64,000 nucleotides of DNA from Coriobacteriia bacterium (GTDB lineage Bacteria; Actinomycetota; Coriobacteriia; Anaerosomatales; Anaerosomataceae). The position numbers were made by a program, and so were the translations under genes. The stretch covers positions 1-64,000 of the forward strand of contig JAUSBK010000007.1 of NCBI GenBank assembly GCA_030652115.1, given 5' to 3'. Of this stretch, positions 1 to 8,868 are shown one piece after another. The stretch's first letter is position 1; every line of letters starts with the position of its first letter. The notes beneath the pieces are model-generated. The model worked only from the letters and a program-made list of their open reading frames with translations, was not told the origin of the DNA and did no database searches.

Positions 1-1
1 G

Positions 2-3000
2 GCAGTCGGGGCCAAGCAGGCCACGGGTCCTACCGGCGTAACCTATGAGCCTTCCACCTGCATCAACCCCGCATGCCACGACTACGCTGCGGTCAGCACA
101 GGAGGCTTCATCCCCGAGTGCGGCAGCTGTCACGCGTCGAGTGCCGATGAGACCCACGGGGCCCCGCATGTGGCGACAGACGACGCTGTGTGTGGAGTGG
201 CGTGCTCCGATTGCCACGAGTTGAGCATGACGATCGAGCACGAGAAGCCCGAGTCGACAAGCTCGGGCCAGGGTTGCACGGCGTGTCATCCGACTCCCGC
301 TGCCGCCGCCAAGCCCTGGAACGGCAGTTGCGCCACAGCCGACTGCCACACGGCCACCTCCGGTGCGCCGATGCATCTCGAGATGGCCGTGGCGCACGCG
401 GTTTCGGAAAGCAATGGGGTCTGCCTCGGCTGCCACGCTGGCAGTGAGCTCGGCTTGATACACACAGGCGCCGAGAACCCCGACACGGGAGACGCGTCCT
501 GTCTCGTCTGCCACACTGGCGAGACCGGCGAACCGGCTACCAACGACTGCACGGTCTGCCACTTCACCTTCGACGAGCACTACGACGAGGTGGCGCACCA
601 GTCCGACACGCTCATCGGTTGCAGTGGCACCGGCTGCCACGAGACCCCGGACCTCTTCGCGGTTCACACGCAGCGCAACGCCGAGTTCGGGTGTGTTGGC
701 TGCCACGACAGCACGCGGGTCGCGGTGCAGGATGCGATCGCCGAAGGAGACACGTCGTGCTTCGACTGTCACGCCGATGTGTCTCCCACAAGCCCGCACT
801 ACTCGGTCCACTGGGCTCAGCCGCCGCTGTTCACGGTCGACCCAGTCACGAACGTGCACACGAACTACTACTCCTACTACGATGGCACCTCGGGCAGCGC
901 GCCCACGGGTGACTGCGCCATGTGCCACACCTCGAACCTCGTCGAAGAGCATAACGGCCGCTGGGACGCGACCATCGGCTTCTGGAGCCGCCGGCCGCGT
1001 TACGACAGCGAGGGCAATGCGCTCACATGCAACACCTGCCACGGCTCATCCGACTCAACGGTCACGGGTTCGATCGCGGACGGCGCCACGGCCTGCGACT
1101 CCTGTCACGCGATCCATGGGCCGGTCTTCTCCGGCGCCCATGCCTCGACGTTCGTCGACAGTCCGGAGGTCGAATGCGCCGACTGCCACGAGGACGACCT
1201 GGTTTCAGAGCACGACGGGACCTATCCGGTGCAGACCGCCGACGGTCTGAAGAACGTCACCGGTTGCGCCGTCTGCCACAGCTACACGTACGGTGAGCGG
1301 GGAGACGTGGTCCAGGCTGCGATCTCCGAGACCAACGACACGCGCTGTTCGGCCTGCCACGCCGCTTACCACACCGACTCGACGGCGCATGATGCCTCGA
1401 GCGCTGCGAGTCTCGAGTGCGGTGTCTGTCATGCCGAGGGCCAGACCACGATCGACGTGACGTCGGTCCACTCCACCTGCGCCACCTGCCACCAGGCGGA
1501 GCGCCTCGGCGCGATCTCGGATCACACCGCCGAGTGCTCGAGCTGCCACGCAACGGCGGGTACCGACTATCACGCCGAGATGGACGGGCTGCACACATTC
1601 ACCGCCATGGGTGAGAGCTGCAAGTCCTGTCACGACCAGACGCTCCCCGAGGCGCATGCGGACTATCTCGATCGCTACCCGGCGTACAGCTCCACCTGCG
1701 CGCTCTGCCACAAGAATGCCGACCCGGATAGCATCAACTGGGACACGGCCTCGGCCGACTGCTCGACGTGTCACGAGATTCACGGCGACGTTGAAGTGCT
1801 GCACACGTCAACGGCAAGCCAGGGTTGCGTGCGCTGTCACGACTCGGCGGATGTGCGGCTCGTCCACGCAGCGACTGCTGGCGATCCAGACACTTCGTGC
1901 GATGTCTGCCACAACGCCACATTCGAGCTCTCGGCTGACATGACAGCTGAGTGCGAGACGTGCCATAACGCCGGGGGCGTGCCATTCCACACGTCGATGA
2001 ACGTGCTCCACATCGGCCTGGGTACCTCGGGTACGTGCGAAGGTTCGGCGTGCCACGTTCGGGACGTCGCCACGCTGCACGAGGAGTTCATCGGTCCGGG
2101 CACGCAGTATCCGCAGTACCAGGACACGTGCTCGCTCTGCCACCTGAACGATGACCCCGACCGCATCGACTGGGACGTGGCCACCAACGGGACGTGCTGG
2201 AATTGCCACGGTGCGCCGCACGATCGGATGAGCCACGTGGCGAGTTCGGTCCAGAGTCTGGACTGTGCCGGCTGTCATGATGACTGGGTCGTGGAGACCC
2301 ACAACGCATACGAACCCACGGGCGGGTCCCTGGACAACTGCAATACCTGCCATCGCAATCCGCTTGCTGGCAACATGACGTGGGACAAGTCCACCTCGGA
2401 CTGCGAGGGGTGCCACGACAAGTACCCGGCCGCCACGAACCACTACCCGGCGGACAAGCACCTCGCAGTCCACGCGGACGTCTGCGTTGACTGCCACTAC
2501 ATGGACCTGAAGTCCGAGCACGTGAAGGTCGATGTGGCGTGTATCGAGTGCCACACCGACCCGTCGGACTCAGCGATCATTGCGGCCGGCTGGAACATGA
2601 ACTGCGATCAGTGCCACATGGACAACCATGATGACGAAGCCACGCGGCATGCATCCACGCGCGCCGACTGCAGCACGTCGGGCTGCCACGAGTCGGATGT
2701 CTCCGCGATCCACAGTGGTCTGCCCTGGATGGGCTGCAAGAGCTGCCACACGGGCCCGGCACAGCTTGCCTCTGATCTCACCAAGAACTGCACCGACAGC
2801 GGCTGTCACGACGATGGATACCACACCACACTACCGGGGCTGCATACCGCCACCGCGAGCGCGGCCTGCACGCGTTGCCACACCGAGCGGCTGGCGGACG
2901 GCTCGCAGCTCGAGCCGATCCACGACGCAGCGTGCGCAACCTGCCACAACAGCACGATCGATGCCTCGACCAAGACAGCCGAGTGCACCACGTGCCACAA

Positions 3001-5581
3001 CACCACCGTAGCGCCGTACCACGCGGCAATGGACAGCACCCACGACTTCACGACCATGAGCAGCGGCTGCCAGCAATCCGGCTGTCACCTGAAGACGCTA
3101 CCCGAGGAGCACGCGAGGTACCTGTCGCGGTATCCGTCGTACGCCGATACCTGCGCCCTGTGCCACTTGAACGCGAATGCGGGTCGCATCGACTGGGCGA
3201 CTGCTTCAGCAGACTGTTCGACGTGCCACGAGATCCATGGCGACATCGCGGTGGTTCACACGGCAACAGCCAGCCAGTCATGCAGAGCCTGTCATGAGAC
3301 ACAGAACGCGCTCGACATCCATGTCAAGAAGGACGGCAGCGGCGACACCAACTGCGCTCTGTGTCACAACGCGGCGGCCGGCCGCATCAACTGGGACCCG
3401 GCTACCGTGTCGATGGAGTGCACGTACTGCCACGGCACGTACGCGCAGATCGACCCGGCCCACTATCCGGTGGCGGCGCACGACGCGTCGGCCCAGACGG
3501 GCTGCAACCAGTGCCACTACAAGGACATGAAGGCTGAGCACTTCCTGGCCACCGTGTCGCCGGCGGTCACGTGCGTGTCGTGCCATGAGCTCAAGGTGGA
3601 TGCATTCGCGGCGCCGTGGGACAAGACGTGCGGCTCGTGTCACCCGACCAACCACCGTGACAAGAACACCAAGCACCTCTCGACATCCGCAAGCTGCGGC
3701 GGCACCGGTTGCCACGACATCGCCAACGTGGACGCGATCCACTCGGCCACGAGCAGCGGATGCAAGGCGTGCCACGTCTCGCCGTCCGTTCGCGCTACGA
3801 CAACGACTTGCACGGCCGCGGGCTGTCACGCGAGCATCGGAACGAATCATCACGAGGCGCACAACGCGGCGTCGGTGAACCCCAGCGGCTGCAAGGGTTG
3901 CCATTCCATGTATCTCGATGACGAGCATTCCGCACTCGGATACGCCTGCGCGGCATGCCACGATTCGACGAACAGCGCAGTCGTTGCGGCGATCGCCGCC
4001 GGCGATCTGCGGTGCAAGACATGCCACCCGGGGTTGCACGGAAAGCAGAACTACGAGTTCAACCCGAGCATGTCGAGCGTTCACCGCGTGAGTGTCGAGT
4101 TGCCGGGGATGCGTTCGTCGTTCGTAGTGGGCGGCCGGTCGTACACCTGGAGCTTGCCGTCGACCACCAGCTTCCTCAAGTCGGGCTGGACCGCGAGCAG
4201 CATGATGTCGTGCGACAGCTGTCACGCGTACACGGGCGCAGCGGGACCGCATGGAGCGACCATGCAGGTGAAGATGGATCCGGGGTATCCAGCCGACTGG
4301 CAGACCAAGCGGCTGGCCGGGAGCTCGAGCTTCAGCGACTACAACAGCAGCCCGGTTGCGCCTGCGTACACGGGGGGTTATGTGGGCACCTCGACCGGCG
4401 CGGTCATTTGCGACAAGTGCCACAACACCAACTACAGCAATATGAACGAGGTCCACGGCAAGGGCGCTCACGAGGGTGCGTACTGCACCGACTGCCACAC
4501 GCAGATGCCGCACGGTTGGCGTCTGCCGCGGTTGCTGGCGTACACGAGCGACCCGTCCCCCTACGCGGCGCGGAGGCTTGCGGGCATCAGCCTCACGAGC
4601 CACTCCGCCACGAGTGGTTGGGACGACAGCGACTGCTACGCGGGCTGCCACAGTCACGAAAACACCGTGTCGCCGGCATGGCCTACGGCTGACATCGTTG
4701 TCACGACCGGCGCTATCAGCGGGACGGTCAAGAACTCCTCTGGTGCTGCCATCTCGGGTGCGACAGTGAGCATCGCAGGCAAGACGGCGACCACGTCGAG
4801 CACCGGTGTCTACACCGTCAGCGATGTCACGGCGGGCACCTACACGATGACCGTGAGCGCCGCCGGCTACACCTCGTGGTCGGGCTCCGTGACGATCACC
4901 GTGGGCGGCACCCTCGCGCAGAACGTGACGCTCTCGGCCGTCCCGGTGACGACCGGCGCCATCGGTGGGACGGTCAAGAACCCCGCTGGAGCTGCCATCT
5001 CCGGTGCGACAGTAAGCGTTGCGGGCAAGACCGCGACCACGTCGAGCACCGGGGTGTACTCGGTCACCGGCATCACGGCCGGCACCTACACGATGACCGT
5101 GAGCGCCACCGGCTACACCTCGTGGACGGGTCAGGTTTCGATCACGGCAGGTGGCACGGCCACTAAGAACGTGACGCTGGCGGCGGTGCCGACGGCCACG
5201 AACCTCGCCCGGACCGGGACGGCCTCGGCATCGAGTCAGGCAAGCGGCTCCTATAGCGCTGCTAAGGCGATCGATGGAAGCACGAGCACATACTGGCGGT
5301 CATCCTCGGGCGGTACGCAATGGCTGCGCGTCGACCTCGGGTCCGCGAAGACCATCTCGAGCGTGGTGGTGAACTGGACCAGCTACTACGCGAAGTCGTA
5401 TCGCATCGAGACATCGAACGACGGCTCGAACTGGACGCAGCAGTTCACGACGACGTCGGGCAACGGCGGCATCGACACGATCGCCATACCGTCGGTCTCT
5501 GCGCGGTACGTGCGCGTCTACTGCACGAGTGCGAACTCCACCAACTACCGGGTCAACGAGTTCGAGGTCTGGGGCAACTAG
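2..5581 (+). CDS. Giant multiheme c-type cytochrome with CarboxypepD_reg and F5/8 type C domains (5' end missing)
   Basis: The reading frame is open to the left edge, so the gene starts outside the window; a GTG at 170 is internal, because heme motifs already lie upstream of it. The visible part is about 1859 residues. By hand count, residues 1-1558 carry about 50 CXXCH motifs, nine CX4CH motifs (for example CSGTGCH, CTDSGCH) and one CX3CH, so roughly 60 covalent hemes, with many extra His residues as axial ligands. Residues about 1568-1731 are two tandem carboxypeptidase-regulatory-like beta domains. Residues about 1734-1859 form an F5/8 type C (discoidin) domain ending in EFEVWGN, which in known proteins binds sugars or surfaces. 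No TM helix or sortase motif is visible at the C terminus. Likely role: extracellular electron conduit held to the cell surface or matrix. The signal peptide cannot be seen. The cytochrome call is certain; the role is inferred. Confidence 0.95.
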   Translation, partial: AVGAKQATGPTGVTYEPSTCINPACHDYAAVSTGGFIPECGSCHASSADETHGAPHVATDDAVCGVACSDCHELSMTIEHEKPESTSSGQGCTACHPTPAAAAKPWNGSCATADCHTATSGAPMHLEMAVAHAVSESNGVCLGCHAGSELGLIHTGAENPDTGDASCLVCHTGETGEPATNDCTVCHFTFDEHYDEVAHQSDTLIGCSGTGCHETPDLFAVHTQRNAEFGCVGCHDSTRVAVQDAIAEGDTSCFDCHADVSPTSPHYSVHWAQPPLFTVDPVTNVHTNYYSYYDGTSGSAPTGDCAMCHTSNLVEEHNGRWDATIGFWSRRPRYDSEGNALTCNTCHGSSDSTVTGSIADGATACDSCHAIHGPVFSGAHASTFVDSPEVECADCHEDDLVSEHDGTYPVQTADGLKNVTGCAVCHSYTYGERGDVVQAAISETNDTRCSACHAAYHTDSTAHDASSAASLECGVCHAEGQTTIDVTSVHSTCATCHQAERLGAISDHTAECSSCHATAGTDYHAEMDGLHTFTAMGESCKSCHDQTLPEAHADYLDRYPAYSSTCALCHKNADPDSINWDTASADCSTCHEIHGDVEVLHTSTASQGCVRCHDSADVRLVHAATAGDPDTSCDVCHNATFELSADMTAECETCHNAGGVPFHTSMNVLHIGLGTSGTCEGSACHVRDVATLHEEFIGPGTQYPQYQDTCSLCHLNDDPDRIDWDVATNGTCWNCHGAPHDRMSHVASSVQSLDCAGCHDDWVVETHNAYEPTGGSLDNCNTCHRNPLAGNMTWDKSTSDCEGCHDKYPAATNHYPADKHLAVHADVCVDCHYMDLKSEHVKVDVACIECHTDPSDSAIIAAGWNMNCDQCHMDNHDDEATRHASTRADCSTSGCHESDVSAIHSGLPWMGCKSCHTGPAQLASDLTKNCTDSGCHDDGYHTTLPGLHTATASAACTRCHTERLADGSQLEPIHDAACATCHNSTIDASTKTAECTTCHNTTVAPYHAAMDSTHDFTTMSSGCQQSGCHLKTLPEEHARYLSRYPSYADTCALCHLNANAGRIDWATASADCSTCHEIHGDIAVVHTATASQSCRACHETQNALDIHVKKDGSGDTNCALCHNAAAGRINWDPATVSMECTYCHGTYAQIDPAHYPVAAHDASAQTGCNQCHYKDMKAEHFLATVSPAVTCVSCHELKVDAFAAPWDKTCGSCHPTNHRDKNTKHLSTSASCGGTGCHDIANVDAIHSATSSGCKACHVSPSVRATTTTCTAAGCHASIGTNHHEAHNAASVNPSGCKGCHSMYLDDEHSALGYACAACHDSTNSAVVAAIAAGDLRCKTCHPGLHGKQNYEFNPSMSSVHRVSVELPGMRSSFVVGGRSYTWSLPSTTSFLKSGWTASSMMSCDSCHAYTGAAGPHGATMQVKMDPGYPADWQTKRLAGSSSFSDYNSSPVAPAYTGGYVGTSTGAVICDKCHNTNYSNMNEVHGKGAHEGAYCTDCHTQMPHGWRLPRLLAYTSDPSPYAARRLAGISLTSHSATSGWDDSDCYAGCHSHENTVSPAWPTADIVVTTGAISGTVKNSSGAAISGATVSIAGKTATTSSTGVYTVSDVTAGTYTMTVSAAGYTSWSGSVTITVGGTLAQNVTLSAVPVTTGAIGGTVKNPAGAAISGATVSVAGKTATTSSTGVYSVTGITAGTYTMTVSATGYTSWTGQVSITAGGTATKNVTLAAVPTATNLARTGTASASSQASGSYSAAKAIDGSTSTYWRSSSGGTQWLRVDLGSAKTISSVVVNWTSYYAKSYRIETSNDGSNWTQQFTTTSGNGGIDTIAIPSVSARYVRVYCTSANSTNYRVNEFEVWGN
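1568..1866 (+). repeat. Diverged ~100-residue protein repeat inside the giant cytochrome (copy 1 of 3)
   Basis: The encoded stretch, which starts YHAEMD and runs through TLPEAHADYLDRYP and CSTCHEIHGD, recurs at about 3017-3324 (YHAAMD, TLPEEHARYLSRYP, CSTCHEIHGD). A more diverged version lies at about 1984-2300 (FHTSMN, then CSLCHLNDDPDRIDWD). The repeats show that the heme region grew by internal duplication of a several-heme unit. Confidence 0.8.
4703..5194 (+). repeat. Two tandem 246-bp units encoding CarboxypepD_reg-like domains
   Basis: Two direct copies lie at 4703-4948 and 4949-5194, with an exact 246-bp (82-residue) period. Both encode TTGAI.GTVKN, SGATVS.AGKTATTSSTGVY, TAGTYTMTVSA.GYTSW and end in NVTL.AVP. 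This is an in-frame protein-domain duplication between the heme region and the discoidin domain. The high DNA identity suggests it is recent. Confidence 0.9.
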
Positions 5582-5625
5582 TCGGCAAAGTCCGGGAGGC
5601 GCATCCTCCGGGTGACGTTCGAGAC

Positions 5626-5658
5626 GCCCTCGCCACTACGGCGGGGGCGCTTCTCTTT
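5626..5658 (+). terminator. Rho-independent terminator after the giant cytochrome
   Basis: A 9-bp stem (GCCCTCGCC at 5626-5634 with GGCGGGGGC at 5640-5648, one G-T pair, 5-nt loop) is followed by the T-rich stretch GCTTCTCTTT. It sits between two convergent genes and overlaps the stop region of the minus-strand gene. Confidence 0.75.
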
Positions 5659-6736
5659 ACACCGCACCCGTGTTGCGAAGCGCCTCGATAACCTCGCGCG
5701 TGGTCTCCAGCGCGGCATCGGGCCGCCGCCCGGGGGCGCCCGGGTCCTCGGCGAGCGCCGGGGGCAACTCCACACCCGTGAGCGTACCGGCGAGCAGCGT
5801 CCAGGCCTTGGGCACGATGCGCTGCCAGGAGTAGCCGCCACCGCCCGTGGCGAGCAGCCGGCCTTCGCACAGTTCGTCGGCGAGCGCCACGATCCGCCCG
5901 TAGAGGCTCCGGAATCCGTCGAGCGTCACGCCGAGTGTGGTGAGCGGGTCGCTCCAGTGCGCGTCCACGCCGCACTGCGCCACGATGAAGTCCGGCCCGA
6001 ACGCGCGCGCGGCCGGTGTCACCACCTCATCGAAGGCGAGCAGGTAGCACTCGTCGGTGGCGAGCGGTGGCAGCGGCACGTTGAGCGCGCTGCCGAGGCC
6101 GGGTCCGTACCCGCGTTCGTCGATGCCACCCGTGCCGGGGAAGAGGTACCGGCCGGTCTCGTGGAGCGAGATCGTGAGTACGCGGGGTTCCTCGTAGAAG
6201 ATGTCCTGAACGCCGTCGCCATGATGGGCGTCGATGTCCACGTAGAGCACGCGTAGTGCGGGGTCTCGCTCGAGCGCGGCTGCGATTGCCACCGCGACGT
6301 CGTTGTACACGCAGAACCCGGAGGCATAATCGCGGTGTGCGTGGTGGAGGCCTCCGGCGGGGGAGAACGCCCGAATGTATGCTCCGCTCGTGACGGTTTC
6401 GAGTGCGGCGGCGGTGGCCCCGCACACGAGCGCAGCGGCATCGTGCATCCCCGGGAAGGCCGGCGTGTCGCCCGGGCCGATGCCGGCCTGCGGGCGCCAG
6501 AGCCCGCCGGGTCCGGACGCGCGTTCCACGGTCTCGAGGTACGCCTCGGTGTGGACGCGCAACAGGTCCTCGGCGGTCGCGGCCTCGAAGGGGATCGGCC
6601 GCAACGCGCCTTCGGCGATGAGACCGTGCGCCTCCATCATCGCTACGGCGAGCGATACCCGCTCGGGCCGGAACGGATGCTCGGGGCCGAGGTCGTACGC
6701 GTCGAGCTCGTGCGTGTAGGCGAAGGCCACTTCCAC
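5657..6736 (-). CDS. Histone deacetylase superfamily / acetoin utilization protein AcuC-like
   Basis: This protein of about 359 residues has the class I/II deacetylase fold signature: HPFRPER near the N terminus, GGLHHAHRD, then DIDAHHGDGVQ, whose Asp and His are zinc ligands, GVDAHWSDPL with the third ligand, and a C-terminal TGGGGYSW. These conserved residues predict an active Zn-dependent amidohydrolase. Bacterial members deacetylate acetyl-CoA synthetase (AcuC), acetyl-polyamines or other N-acetylated substrates; the substrate here cannot be told. The open frame extends much further upstream, but the GTG at 6736 has GGGAGA six bases before it and gives the usual family length. It converges on the giant cytochrome gene and is divergent from the ilv leader. 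Confidence 0.88.
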   Translation of the reverse strand: MEVAFAYTHELDAYDLGPEHPFRPERVSLAVAMMEAHGLIAEGALRPIPFEAATAEDLLRVHTEAYLETVERASGPGGLWRPQAGIGPGDTPAFPGMHDAAALVCGATAAALETVTSGAYIRAFSPAGGLHHAHRDYASGFCVYNDVAVAIAAALERDPALRVLYVDIDAHHGDGVQDIFYEEPRVLTISLHETGRYLFPGTGGIDERGYGPGLGSALNVPLPPLATDECYLLAFDEVVTPAARAFGPDFIVAQCGVDAHWSDPLTTLGVTLDGFRSLYGRIVALADELCEGRLLATGGGGYSWQRIVPKAWTLLAGTLTGVELPPALAEDPGAPGRRPDAALETTREVIEALRNTGAV

Positions 6737-6822
6737 GGCGCATCTCCCTTCGGGCAGTAGATGCCCGCTTGGGGCGTGGCGTGAACGTTTCAGCTGCATC
6801 TCCGGTGGCGAACGCCGGTGAT

Positions 6823-6851
6823 TTGCGGCTCCGCAGCGCGTCCCGTATACT
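6823..6851 (+). promoter_or_regulatory. Sigma70-type promoter of the ilv operon
   Basis: TTGCGG (6823-6828) and TATACT (6846-6851) are separated by exactly 17 bp, immediately before the T-box leader. The predicted start, near 6858, leaves room for the whole leader RNA. Confidence 0.65.
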
Positions 6852-6877
6852 GCGAAACCTGTCAATGACACAGCACG

Positions 6878-7066
6878 ATCGGCGTTGACGGGGATCAGTA
6901 GGGGCCAATCCCAGCAGCAGAGAGTCGGGGACGGTGGAAACCCGACGCGGGACGCTTCGAAACTCACCCCTGAGCCACCCGGAAGAACGTGCCCGGTGCT
7001 CTCGCGCGGATGACCTCCGCTGAGAGCCGGGACCAGTAAGACGGGTCGGTGGCATCCGTTACCTGC
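6878..7066 (+). promoter_or_regulatory. T-box leader (probable leucine specifier CUC) controlling ilvD
   Basis: Hallmarks occur in order: an AGTA motif near 6897; AGAGAG at 6919-6924 leading into a stem closed by GTGGAAACCCGAC; and GAAA-CTC-ACCCCTGAGC, which aligns with the specifier-loop pattern of known T-boxes and places the specifier codon at 6963-6965 (CTC, Leu). A strong Stem III hairpin follows (CCCGG at 6992 pairing with CCGGG at 7027, plus CTCTC/GAGAG and CGGA/TCCG). A T-box-like GGTGGCATCCG lies at 7048-7058. T-boxes sense uncharged tRNA, so leucine starvation should switch on ilvD and downstream genes. The antiterminator core departs from the GGTGGNACC consensus, so its details are uncertain. 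Confidence 0.82.
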
Positions 7067-7087
7067 CGCATGAAACTCACTCGCAAG

Positions 7088-7112
7088 CGCACGGGCACAC
7101 ACGCCCCGTGCG
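7088..7112 (+). terminator. Hairpin between T-box and ilvD (terminator or expression platform)
   Basis: CGCACGGG (7088-7095) and CCCGTGCG (7105-7112) form a perfect 8-bp stem. Only TTCC follows, so it is a poor classical terminator. Further down, CCCCC (7149-7153) can pair with the GGGG (7162-7165) of the ilvD Shine-Dalgarno region. The switch may therefore act on translation, as in other actinobacterial T-boxes. Confidence 0.5.
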
Positions 7113-7172
7113 TTCCTGCGCTGCATGCGGCATCAAGCGGGCGCCCCGCCCCCAAGAGGCAGGGGTACGCGC

Positions 7173-8840
7173 ATGGAGCTTCGCAGCGACCGCATGAAGA
7201 AGGGCGCCGTCCGGGCGCCCCACCGCAGCCTCCTCAAGGCCGACGGCCTCATCGATGAGGAGATCGCGCGCCCGCTCGTGGCCGTCATCAACTCGGCCAA
7301 CGACATCATCCCCGGTCACGTGGGCATGGACCGTGTGGCCGAAGCCGTGAAGACCGGCGTCCGCATCGCCGGCGGCACACCCCTCGAGATCTCAACCATC
7401 GGTGTATGTGACGGTATCGCCATGGGCCACGAGGGCATGAAGTTCTCGCTCGCGAGCCGTGAGGTCATCGCGGACTCGGTGGAGATCGCCGTGTCGGCGC
7501 ACGCCTTCGACGCGGTGGTGCTCATCCCCAACTGCGACAAGATCATCCCCGGCATGCTTATGGCCGCCGCTCGCCTCGACCTGCCGACTGTCGTGGTCTC
7601 CGGCGGCCCGATGCTTGCGGGGCGCTGGGAGGGTAAGCACGTCGACCTCGACACGGTGTTCACTGCCGTGGGCGGGCACGCAGTGGGCGAAGTGAGCGAC
7701 GAGCGGCTGCTCGACTTGGAGAACAACGCGTGCCCCACGTGCGGCAGCTGCGCCGGCATGTTCACAGCCAACTCGATGAACTGCCTCACCGAGGCGATCG
7801 GCATGGGACTTCCGGGCAACGGAACGGTCCCCGCGGTCTACTCGGAACGCATCCGTCTGGCCAAGTACGCCGGCATGCAGGTGATGGCGCTCCTCGAGCA
7901 AGGCATCACCGCGCGGAAGATCATGACGAAGGCGGCCATCACCAACGCGATGACCGTGGACATGGCGTTTGGCGGGTCCTCGAACACGGTGCTGCACCTC
8001 ACCGCGATCGCTGCCGAGGCCGGCGAACCCATCACGCTCGACGACTGGCAGGCAGTCTCCGCGCGCACGCCCAACCTCGTGCGCGTTTCGCCGGCGAGCG
8101 ACTATCACATCGAGGACCTCTACTTCGCGGGTGGCATCCCGGCCATCATGGCCGAGCTCGCCAAGGGCGACCTCATCGATACGCATGCGCTCACGGTGAC
8201 AGGCCACACCATCGGCGACACGATCAAGCACGTCGCCGGAGCCGACGGCGCGGTCATCCGCACCATCGACGACCCGTACGCCACCGTCGGCGGCCTGCGG
8301 GTCCTCAAGGGCAACCTCGCCCCGCGCGGCGCGGTTGTGAAGCAGTCGGCGGTCGCGCCCGAGATGCGCCAGCACGCGGGCCCCGCGCGCATCTTCGAAA
8401 GCGAGGAGGAGGCGAGCGCCGCCATCCTCGGCGGGAAGATCCGCGAGGGCGACGTGATCGTCATCCGCTACGAGGGCCCAAAGGGTGGTCCGGGGATGCG
8501 CGAGATGCTCTCGCCGACTTCGGCTGTGAAGGGCATGGGCCTCGCCAAGAGCGTGGCGCTCATCACCGACGGCCGCTTCAGTGGCGCCACTTCGGGCGCC
8601 TCGATCGGGCACGTAAGCCCCGAGGCCGCCGAGGGCGGACCGATCGCGCTCATCGAGGAGGGCGACACCATCACGATCGACATCGACGCGGGCACGCTCA
8701 CCCTCGAGGTGACCGACGAGTACCTCGCCATGCGCGCCCGCGCGTGGACGGCCCCGGAACCCAAGGTGAAGACCGGCTATCTCGCCCGCTACGCGCACTT
8801 CGTCACGAGCGCGGACAAGGGCGCGGTGCTGGAATCGTGA
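7173..8840 (+). CDS. ilvD: Dihydroxy-acid dehydratase
   Basis: IlvD dehydrates 2,3-dihydroxy-isovalerate and 2,3-dihydroxy-3-methylvalerate to the 2-keto acids in valine/leucine and isoleucine synthesis. The 555 residues match the family length. Visible motifs are [28 protein letters not shown] with the Fe-S cysteines, and the C-terminal [20 protein letters not shown]. The frame is open from 7125, but the ATG at 7173 is preceded by AGGGG at a proper distance and gives the normal N terminus [11 protein letters not shown]. It is the first gene of ilvD-B-N-C and lies behind the leucine T-box; ilvB follows after 28 bp. Confidence 0.97.
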   Translation: MELRSDRMKKGAVRAPHRSLLKADGLIDEEIARPLVAVINSANDIIPGHVGMDRVAEAVKTGVRIAGGTPLEISTIGVCDGIAMGHEGMKFSLASREVIADSVEIAVSAHAFDAVVLIPNCDKIIPGMLMAAARLDLPTVVVSGGPMLAGRWEGKHVDLDTVFTAVGGHAVGEVSDERLLDLENNACPTCGSCAGMFTANSMNCLTEAIGMGLPGNGTVPAVYSERIRLAKYAGMQVMALLEQGITARKIMTKAAITNAMTVDMAFGGSSNTVLHLTAIAAEAGEPITLDDWQAVSARTPNLVRVSPASDYHIEDLYFAGGIPAIMAELAKGDLIDTHALTVTGHTIGDTIKHVAGADGAVIRTIDDPYATVGGLRVLKGNLAPRGAVVKQSAVAPEMRQHAGPARIFESEEEASAAILGGKIREGDVIVIRYEGPKGGPGMREMLSPTSAVKGMGLAKSVALITDGRFSGATSGASIGHVSPEAAEGGPIALIEEGDTITIDIDAGTLTLEVTDEYLAMRARAWTAPEPKVKTGYLARYAHFVTSADKGAVLES

Positions 8841-8868
8841 GCACGCGAGACGACCAGGAGGTGAACGC

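Noticed and set aside
4703-5194. The 246-bp direct repeat as a mobile element or assembly duplicate
   Set aside because: It encodes two consecutive copies of the same beta domain in frame, with point differences between the copies, so it is a protein-domain duplication.
170-5581. GTG at 170 as the start of the giant cytochrome
   Set aside because: The same frame is open to base 2 and already encodes CINPACH and CGSCH heme motifs upstream, with no signal peptide at 170.
6737-7126. N-terminal extension of the deacetylase-like gene on the minus strand
   Set aside because: The extension covers the T-box leader and ilv promoter, has no homology-like sequence, and a GTG with a ribosome site at 6736 gives the family length.
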